Assembly (NCBI GenBank): GCA_030280995.1
Contig: JASXTE010000029.1
Coordinates: 124,001-188,000 of the forward strand
Length of the DNA stretch: 64,000 bases
Direction of reading: 5' to 3'
DNA from: Hemileia vastatrix
Lineage: Eukaryota; Basidiomycota; Pucciniomycetes; Pucciniales; Zaghouaniaceae
Shown: one piece after another, positions 55,821 to 64,000 of the stretch
Layout: every line of letters starts with the position of its first letter
How positions within the stretch are numbered: the stretch's first letter is position 1
Made by a program: the position numbers and the translations under genes
The notes under the pieces: generated by a model
Databases searched by the model: none
What the model saw: only the letters and a program-made list of their open reading frames with translations
What the model was told of the DNA's origin: nothing

Positions 55821-58800
55821 ATGGACAGCTCTACTCGAAATCGTAATACTTTTCGCAACGCTCATCAACAGTCACTTAAACAGCGACTTCATCATCATCC
55901 TAATCATCAACTTCATCAAGGTACTTCCGTGTATTCTAGTGGTGATTCTGATGTTGAAAATGAAACTATCAGTCAAGGACTTCGATTAACTGCTTACGGT
56001 GATTGTGATCGCGGTGATGATTCTGCTGAAGATCATATTTACAATCAGTATGAAAAGATACTCGACTCGAGGACTTCAGCCTCATCTTCAACCCTTTCGT
56101 CAACTCATCACGCCGGTCGTAGTGTAAACACGGCCGCTCATTACGCTGAGTCTGCTATCTACAAAAGGTCACGAGGTAAGAAAATTATGCATTATTCTGC
56201 TGCTTTTATTTTTCATCGCTTTCGTCAGGTATTTCACAAATATTCTCCGGTGAAAAAATAAGCGCCAGTATTACTTTGATAGACTACACTGCCAAATAGC
56301 ATCATCATCATCAACAACAACAACAACAACAACAACAACCACAACAACAAATATACTACTTCTACTATTACTACAACAACAGCAACAACGAGTACAAAAA
56401 GTACAAAAAAGTACAAAAGTTACTTTGACCAACTTAACTTTCCTTGTGTGTGTGTGTTTTTTTTTGTAAGTGTGTGATTTTAGGCAAAGGAAGTCAATTG
56501 ACTGATCAGGGGAAACATCCTGTGTTTTCACTTGATGTCTGATGCAATAGCAAATTCAAAAAGTGGGTAAAACTGGCATTACACTGGTAAATGTGGCACT
56601 TGACGTTGTCGATTTGTTTCTTTCGTGATTCGAGCATTTGTTGTGTTGCAAGTCGCTCTTCGGACCTCGTGTTTGTATATGTGTTTGTATATGTGTGTGT
56701 ATATGACTAAGTGACTGAGTGAGTGAGTGAATGTGTTTGTGTGTGTGTGCAGTTGCATGTGGCTGAATAGTACATGTGAGTTGTGTGCGATTTGTAAGTT
56801 GTATTCTCTTTTATTTTCTATTTTTCTTTTCTTCTTTTCTTACTTTCCTACTTTCTTCTTCCTCCTCCACCAGTCTGTTGGTCTTTTCAATCGGTCTTTG
56901 CTTGTATTTGTTTGTTGTTTGCTTCTCAAGACTCTCTTTTCTCAAATCGCTCTCCATCTGTGACAGTGGTAAGGGAGAGAATAAGAAGTTGACTTTTCGG
57001 GCAAACAGGTTTCCATCTGTATTTCGTGTGTGGTTCACTACTATCAACCGAAAGTCAAAAGATGCAGGCTTCCTTTGCTCTTTTCTCTCTATTTCTTTAT
57101 TTTTCTTTCTCTCTTTCTCTATTTCTTCCTTTTCTTTCACCGCAGGAAGCCACTGACTTGAAAGTCAACTGACTCTCTTTTTTTCTCTCTCTCGTTTTTC
57201 TCTTTTACTCATTCTCACTCACATTCTCTCCATTTCTCCTCTCTATTTCGCTCTGGCCCTTCTTACGTGAGTTATTTTCAAGGGCCCTTTGGTACTCTTC
57301 TACTTTTCTACTTTTCTACTTTTTTCCTACTTTCTACTTTTTCCTTCTCTCTCTTTCTCTCAACTTTTCTGCCTGCTTTTCATCTGCTTAATGAATAAAT
57401 AAACCAAGCAGGCGGTAACTGCTTCACCAGTAAAGAAAAGTGAAAGAATGCAATTTGTGACCCAAAATTGTACAAAGCCAACTTGTGAAAGTACTTTACT
57501 GTTGAAAGAATGTCATAGCCAAGACGAAGAATGGCCAAGACAGAAAGAACAGAGAGAACAGAAAGAAACTTTACATGGCAAAAAAGGACATTTTGATTTT
57601 GTTGACCATTTATATGCACATGTTGCCTCAGCTGGTTCCTTATTTCATTTTATACTTTGCCTTTCTTGTGCTTTGTGTACCGAGTTGTGTTCTTCTGTTC
57701 CTCTGTTACGTTGGTGATTGTACCATCTCACCATCTCACCATCTAACCATTCACATCTCACCATCTCCACATCAACCGTAAAAAGGAACAGTTATTACTT
57801 TGCACTGAGTGCACTTTTCACATCTTGTTATTCCAAGTCTCACTGTGTCATCACACTTGACTATTACACTCGACTGCCTTTGGCTGGTTGAATGATGTAC
57901 ACGAGGATGCAGGATGAGCACTGGCAAGTTCTGGAGACGCACCATGTGTCTCCTTTGTTCTCTTCTTCTTTCAATCCTGTGTCCGTTAGAACATTGGAAC
58001 ACTGGAACATTCAAACTTCCAACATTGGAATATTTGAAGGTTTGAACATGCGAACATCGGTACACCAGTGCAAATGGAAAGGTCTTCTCTCTCTCTCACC
58101 ACTTTGGCCTCTGCATGTCAAATAGTCGCCCGGAAAAGCATGAGTGTGTTTATATGTGTGCAGTTTAACCTTTTTATTCTTCTCTCCTTTATGCTTTCCT
58201 TTTACTTCTTGTCCGCGGAAAAATGAATACTGCCGAGTGAAATTTGCTTTTGCATTTGCAATAACTCAATTATTCGCATCTGGCTGCTCGGTATATTGCT
58301 TATTGCACCAAGGTACAGCTGACTTTGCTAATGGAGAAGTTGGCCCATGTCGCTTATTTTATTTCTCATAGAATAATTGTTCTTGCACTATATACACATT
58401 GAATTTACATGGGAAATTCCTTCACGAGTTGCACCAGAGACAAGACACTGCTAGAATTGCCCAAATGTATAAGTAGGAAAAAATGAACTTGACTCTCATT
58501 GCTTTGCACACGATGTATGTCTGTGTGTCCCTGTCTCTGGGTGTGTTTGTTCTCTTCTCCCTTTCATCCCTCGTTCCTCCAATTGCATTTGTTTCACGTG
58601 GAGCGTGAACAGTCACAGTGAGAGATGAAAAGAGATGAACTGACTCTCTTATTCTCATTCTCATTCTCTCTCACTCTATCTTTCTTTCACTCTTACACTC
58701 TTTCACTATCTGACTCTTCAGTCTCCTCTTGTCACAACTTTCTACTTGCTTGACTCCCTGCAATAGACATGTCAGGAATATGTTTCTTCTAGACTTTCTC

Positions 58801-59601
58801 TTCTCTCTCTTTCTCTCTTTCTCTCTTCTCTCTCTCTCTCTCTTCTCTCTCTTTCTCTCTTTCTCTCTTTCTCTCACCAGGACCTGCAAGAGTTTACTGA
58901 GGTATCATTTAATTTCATCGTTAAATACAGACTGAAGACCGATGTTGTGTGTAATAATGTTGTTGTACCTTCACCTGAAAGATGTATTCATCGATTCAAC
59001 CTCTGTTAAACTTTGCCTTGTCTTCTTTGTCTCTGCCGTTTTTTCTCTGATGAGAGTGCACTTGTCCTTATTTTATTCAGTGTGTGCTACCCTTTTACCC
59101 GTTGAAGTTGCTTCATTCATTCATCTCGTATCGTTTCAGTGCCAAGAAGTTGAACTATCGAGTTGACTGCTGTGTATGTGTATGTGTGTATATGTGAGTG
59201 AGTGCGTTCTATTCCTTGTTCTATTCTACTGTTCACTGTGCTATTCGACAGGAAGGATCATTTATTACATTTTCCTGTCTCACTGACAAAATGCACCAAA
59301 GGTTTAGGTGAACTTTTTTAGGGTAGTTTATGTGTAAGTGTAAGTGTATGCATGTGCGAGTGTGTATGTGACTGTGTGACTTTTCTTTTAAAGTAATACC
59401 AGTGATAGTAGTGATTTCGTTTCCTCTCGTTCCTTTTTTTTACTTCTTACTTCTTCTCCGGTAGCTGGTAAGTCCAAATGTTCTTGGGGTCAGGTTGGTA
59501 CTTGCAATGCTCTTGTGATGTCACTTTGTTACCATTCGATAAGAGCAAATGAGTCCATTACCGGTGTCGAATTCGACTCTGAATGGTACAACAGAAAGTA
59601 A
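55821..59601 (+). CDS. Hypothetical protein, Ser/His-rich, probably two coding exons
   Basis: The first exon (55816-56175) begins after CTGATTTCAG, has its ATG five bases in, and runs 118 open codons to a CGAG/GTAAGA donor. Codon use is mixed and shows no simple repeat. It encodes a His-rich start (RLHHHPNHQLHQ), an acidic YSSGDSDVENETISQG segment, YNQYEKILDSR and a Ser-rich part. A 3.3-kb intron would lead to 59465-59601, which follows CTTCTTCTCCGGTAG, is in the matching phase and reads GKSKCSWGQVGTCNALVMSL then VEFDSEWYNRK to TAA 59599-59601. AATAAA follows at 59762. The whole is 163 residues. I do not recognise it. The second exon is less certain, and the gene could instead continue beyond the window. 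Confidence 0.45.
56301..56350 (+). repeat. (CAA)n microsatellite
   Basis: ATCATCATC followed by about 14 CAA units with one interruption, just inside the intron after the exon at 55816-56175. Confidence 0.9.
57297..57342 (+). repeat. (TTCTACTTT)n tandem repeat
   Basis: Three to four units of TTTTCTAC inside a pyrimidine tract. Confidence 0.8.
57722..57772 (+). repeat. (ACCATCTC)n tandem octamer
   Basis: Imperfect ACCATCTC/ACCATCTA units. A similar ACCATCTCACTATCTC block occurs at 39668-39700. Confidence 0.75.
58797..58876 (+). repeat. (CTCTTT)n pyrimidine microsatellite
   Basis: Eighty bases of C and T ending in CTCACCAG, a perfect-looking 3' splice site. Confidence 0.9.
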
Positions 59602-59761
59602 AACAGGCAAAACAGTGAAAGAGTGAATTGTAATGAATACACTTGCTTTTTTGCAATTGCATCAAAGTCTTCTTTTATCCCTAAAGTCTTTTGTACCTTT
59701 GTCACTCGACACGAGAAAAGCTGTCAGAAAAGGTAAAAAATCTTCTAAGGACACTAAAGAA

Positions 59762-59767
59762 AATAAA
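59762..59767 (+). terminator. Poly(A) signal
   Basis: AATAAA 161 bases after the stop of the proposed two-exon gene. Confidence 0.4.
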
Positions 59768-60305
59768 AGAATAGACAAGACCAACTTTCATAAGGTTGAT
59801 TCTACATAATGAGAGACCGAGTGGTTCAACCAGAAAGTATCAAAGAAAAAGTAGACACACTGTGTGAGAATAGGACAAAAATTGCACTGTGTTTATTTTT
59901 CAAATTTACTTGATACTGTATGACAAAAATGAAAGGACAAGTAAGTACAAAGTACAAAGAGTGTCGCACGCAACTAACAATAAAGTCCACAGACAGGTAA
60001 TAGGTTGTAGGTTGTAGGTAGTAGGTTCATTTGTTCTGAAAATGGACAGTCCTAATGTCCCGTGTGTCTCGGTTTGTTTGTATATGAGCAGATGAGAATG
60101 TGTCAGGGTGAAAATGAATGGAAAGACGTCTGAACGATGTTGCATACAACACAAAACAGAACAAAGACTGCCCAAGTACAATGAGTGTGTGTACAAGTGA
60201 ATACTCGTATCCAATTTTTACGGATCTTGGATTCAGGTCTTGTTTCTCACGGCTGAAGAGTCAAGAGAAAAGAGAAGAGAGAAGACAAGACAAAGTCTTG
60301 CATCT

Positions 60306-60338
60306 CTTGTTGTTGTTGTTGTTGTTGTTGCTGCTGTT
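60306..60338 (+). repeat. (TTG)n microsatellite
   Basis: Nine TTG units followed by CTGCTG. Confidence 0.9.
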
Positions 60339-61680
60339 TGTGTCACTTGTATTCCTTTTTCTTGCACTTTGCATACCTTCTTTACCGTCAATTTTCGGGG
60401 GCCTGCAAGTTATTGAAGTGAGTATTGTGAATACGTAAAGCATTTGTCCACTCTTTCTATCTTTCACTTTCTTTCACTCTCATGCACTTTCTCACTGTCT
60501 CACCATTCTACAATTTGACCATGCGACTGTTTCACTTGTTCTCATCGAATTTGTCTTGGCCCTTTCACTTGATAGTGTGTCATTCTTTGCCTTTCACCCT
60601 GTGAATGCACTTGCAATATCTGACACCGAAATCTCGAGGTATAAATTGTATTTGAGCTGTTAGTTCAATGCAATTGCCTTCGTCAGTTGCATTCACCCCT
60701 TTTGTCCGTGTGGTACTCGTTGCGATCTGCGTGTCTCAGTGTATTTGTATTGTGTGAGTGACAGAAGTTGGTGCATTTGCATAGACCGGACTGACTTGTA
60801 TGTGTATATATGTGTGAGTGTTGGTTGGATCTCTCTACTGATCACTTAATGACTTGCACACTTAATACTGCAAGTTGATTTAAGCAAGCAGGCAAAGAAT
60901 TTCACTATACATAGCAGAAGGGTAACACATTAAACCACCACTTTCACATATATAAACTTGAACAGCCACTAATGACTGGCGTATTTCATGTCTAATTGTG
61001 AATCGAGGAAACGGCATTTGTTAAAACCAGTTGGCCATTGATCTTACCTAACGGTTTGTGAGTTTGTTGCAACTTTGGACTTTTATTTAGTTCTTTCCAT
61101 TGTATTATCCTTTGATACTCAAGAGTTCTACTTGTATCTGATTCTTGTGTTCTAGTTGTTGTTCTTGTTCTCCTTTTTTCCTTCTGTTCTCTCTCTCTCT
61201 CTCTGCCTGTAAATTAGACGATACGCTTAGGGCAATCGCCGAGACACAAAGTTTAATTCTATGAAAACACATGGATTTTCCAATGGTTCAAGTTGCAATG
61301 AAGAGAAACCTTTGTTCCGTCGATTCTCTGTACTTTCTTGGATCTCTTGATTCTCTTGATTCTCTTGCACACCATTTTTGTACCTCGCTTGGCCCTGATA
61401 TCACAACAGTGAGTGTCCTCGTTGAAGAAGCCAATTGCTTCAGCTGCATCACTTAGGAGGCACAATGAAGAAGCATCTTTGACAGAGAAAGAGAAGAAAG
61501 AAAGAGTCACTTGGCACGAGTGAGAAGAAGCACAACCAGTGAAAAGAAGTAAAGTACAAAAGGGTTATACAAGTAGCATGAGAAAAGAGGGTGAAAGTTG
61601 TGAATACATGATGTGAAATTAATCTGCCATGGATTTTGCATTTTGTGCATTAGTTTGTATGTGTCGACTTGAAGTTCAAG

Positions 61681-61740
61681 CAGTGAACAACGAACAGTGA
61701 AACAGTTAAACAGTGAACATAGAACATAGAACATAGAACA
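61681..61740 (+). repeat. (AACAGTG)n and (AACATAG)n tandem heptamers
   Basis: Related heptamers AACAGTG and AACATAG in tandem; the second type occurs three times at the end. Confidence 0.8.
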
Positions 61741-62404
61741 GGTGCCATAGACATCTGGTGCGTGTGTGATATGCCATTTTCTCCTCTTGATACATTTTGC
61801 AAAATGAGATGGATCATAAAATTGTACCTTGTGTATTTGTCTGTGTCACTATTTTTTGCCCCCTGTTAACAGTTGAATTTGTTATTACGAGTACTTTTAT
61901 AATACATTACCATTGCCAGCCTTTACTTTGGTCTATGTCTTTGTTCACTTTAACTATGAGTGCGTGTCACTGTATTTAGCGTTTTACCCTGGATCTCTTG
62001 TTCTATTTCAATTTCTGTGATTGTTCGGGTGGCCTTTTCATCTGTGTGATCACATTGCACTTGCGATTTTTCCCTTTTATTTTATTACCTTATTTTATTA
62101 TCCTTGTACACCTAGTTGACCATGTAACTGAAACTCTTTGTACAGTTGCGAGTTAGCTTCGTTCTTCACTTTATTCTTTCCTCCATTCCACAGTGACAGC
62201 TGATTCCAATGATTACTTATTCCTTTTTGACACACCTGAGTAATATTAGTCATAGAGATGATTGGGTTTGTCTATGTGTGTATGTGTGTGAATATTATCA
62301 CTTGTATGTGTAAAGTCACTCCTGTGAATATTCAATATGTATGTTGCAACGTAATTTTCACCTTGTCACAATGGATGGCTGACAATAATGATTACAAAGA
62401 CCTG

Positions 62405-62490
62405 ACGATGATGATGATGACGATGGTGATGATGATGATGATGATGATGAAAATGATGAAAATGATGATGATGATGATGATGATGAGGCT
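62405..62490 (+). repeat. (GAT)n microsatellite
   Basis: About 25 GATGAT units with a few CGAT and AAAT interruptions. Confidence 0.9.
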
Positions 62491-63024
62491 GATGCTTAAG
62501 GTGACAGATGTGAGTAAGTTGGTGGAAACATTTTTTCACCTCGTCATGTGTCGCCCATAAATGTTGGTCGTATTTAATGTAATGGGACACTCGATGGTTT
62601 AACTCACCCATTCACCCATTAGTCAAAGGTGTGTCTTGATTGGACACCTTGTACAGACGACAAGAACTTCACAAGAACATACTAGTCGACAAATGAATAT
62701 TGTCAGGCGTTGGTGCTACATTTGCAGATGAGGATGAATAGGAAGAGATGAGTTATCATAAGAGACATCTCTTGTTTGGTCGTTTTTTGTCTCTTCCATT
62801 GACATTGCCTTTGTTTGCTGGTCCAATGGCTGTGTTTCCTTCAATGGCACATTTTGTCTCTTTGCTTCTTACCAGACACAAAAAAAAGAAGACATAATTC
62901 CATGAGAATCGAGTATCATGTGTGTATGTGTGTTTCTTGTAACATTTTGGTCCTTGTTACGAGGATCCATTTTGTCTGTGCTGTCGTTGGACTGTCTGTG
63001 GTTGCTTCCAATGGTCTAATGGGG

Positions 63025-63090
63025 TTGAATAAAGAATAAAGAATAAAGAATAAAGAATAACGAATAAAGAACAACGTATAAAGAATAAGC
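63025..63090 (+). repeat. (GAATAAA)n tandem heptamer
   Basis: Seven or more heptamers, later units degenerate. Each contains AATAAA, so they are not individual poly(A) signals. Confidence 0.9.
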
Positions 63091-63460
63091 GACACATAAA
63101 TCATAATGAAGACTTGGGCAAAAAGGATAGAAAAGTTGCTGTGTCTGTCCCTCACACCCAACCCAGCACTCAATTTCCGCCTTTTTCTCATGGTGTCCTT
63201 TTTCTTCCTCAACTTGTACAAGTTCTTCCTTCTTGCCGTCATGTGAATCTTATCCTTGTGGTCACTAGTAAAGGTCATTTGGTTTTCCTCTTAAATGTGC
63301 TCTGTTGTTATTCGAGTCACAAGTACACTTTGACCATCTTACTTTGATTGCCTTCACTCGAAATAGCTTGAGATGATGCAAGAGGAAGGGGTCATAATTC
63401 ACCATTCCATTAGGCAATGTTGATACCCGCTTGGTTGGTCGGTTGGTTGGTTTATTTTTT

Positions 63461-63515
63461 CTTATTTCTTTTCTCTCTTTTCTTTCTTTTCTTTCTTTCT
63501 TTCTTTCTTCCTTTG
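63461..63515 (+). repeat. (CTTT)n microsatellite
   Basis: CTTT units after a (GGTTG) run at 63430-63450. Confidence 0.85.
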
Positions 63516-64000
63516 ACGACTCAAAAGCAGACCTCGTGATTAACCTTAAAGATGCACTTGCTGCTTCGGCATCTTGTATGCATCTGATACTCACCGAGAA
63601 AAGAAAATAAAGTAGAAAAGACAAGGAAAAGAGAGAAAAAAGAGGCAAAAAGAGCATCCGTTGATACATCCACTTAACGCTTAAAGTAACCTGAGTAGTT
63701 GGCCATGTTGAAGGTCGAGAATAAAAGAAATAATCGTATCGGACTCATCTCTTTTCGCTTAAAATGAGACCAATGAAAATGCAAGAGAAAGAAGGAAAAA
63801 GGATGATCTAAAGAAGCAGAATAAGAGTGACCAGTGTGATGAAGCGAGTTAAGTCAGTCACTTCGTGAATTGGTCAAACATGAGATTCTTCTTTGCCATT
63901 CTTTACACTTTTCGCCTTCTCACCAGTCCTTTTCGCAACTCTTGGCAGTCTCACCTGGCTTCCTGTTACTTTTGTTACTGGACTGCTGCTGATGGTGACT

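Larger units (their letters stand above)
56351..59464. other. Non-coding stretch, probable intron
   Basis: Pyrimidine tracts at 56815-56870, 57080-57140, 57175-57370 and 58795-58876, GT-rich runs near 56670-56750. No independent gene was seen. Confidence 0.45.
59768..64000. other. Non-coding stretch to the window end
   Basis: No supported gene. It holds the microsatellites listed separately and GT-rich and CT-rich low-complexity runs. Open frames up to about 130 codons are repeat-driven. Confidence 0.45.

Noticed and set aside
62258..62611. Met/Asp- and His-rich frames on both strands
   Set aside because: Direct translations of the (GAT)n microsatellite.
63025..63090. Cluster of AATAAA signals
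   Set aside because: They belong to a tandem heptamer repeat, not to a gene end.
1..64000. tRNA genes, CRISPR arrays, transposons, viral insertions
   Set aside because: I looked for clover-leaf boxes, regularly spaced repeats, terminal inverted repeats and polymerase or capsid motifs and saw none that could be supported by eye.

Overview
Eukaryotic nuclear DNA from an animal, almost certainly an arthropod. The genes carry spliceosomal GT-AG introns, mostly 50-120 bp near the compact genes, and AATAAA polyadenylation signals. Gene content is metazoan: AP-2 sigma, COP1, RpL38, ZDHHC16, Smaug, Virilizer, 14-3-3 epsilon, DGCR6 and OST4. Several genes look arthropod-like: an NRF-6-type membrane acyltransferase, cysteine-rich secreted proteins, a secreted C2 protein whose cysteine spacing recalls tick salivary proteins, and a chemoreceptor-like fragment. 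A small-genome mite or a relative is my inference. Nothing in the window proves it.

Positions 1-31.7 kb are gene-dense. AP2S1 (-) and COP1 (+) lie head to head. Next come two cysteine-rich secreted or surface proteins (4.6-8.3 kb), a short multi-span protein (9.2-9.8 kb) and a secreted Cys-rich plus C2 protein (10.5-11.3 kb). A 35-residue OST4 gene (-), RpL38 (-) and ZDHHC16 (+) follow. Smaug (-) and Virilizer (+) share a 190-bp promoter region. Then come an NRF-6-like acyltransferase (-), a sulfotransferase with a hydrophobic N-terminus (+), 14-3-3 epsilon (+, three exons), and DGCR6 (-) head to head with a 91-residue unknown gene (+). Many of these genes are intronless, and some have the poly(A) signal overlapping the stop codon. 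Much of the set acts in RNA control, trafficking or the secretory pathway, but I see no single pathway.

Positions 31.7-64 kb are mostly non-coding and dense in microsatellites and long pyrimidine-rich tracts on the + strand. I find exon-like blocks there. The clearest is 55816-56175, which probably joins 59465-59601. A PDZ-domain remnant with broken frames sits at 35.8-36.2 kb, followed by splice-bounded open blocks at 36.2-39.5 kb. These may belong to one or more + strand genes with long introns, or to decayed genes. I could not link them. No tRNA, rRNA, CRISPR array, transposon with terminal repeats or viral gene was recognised.
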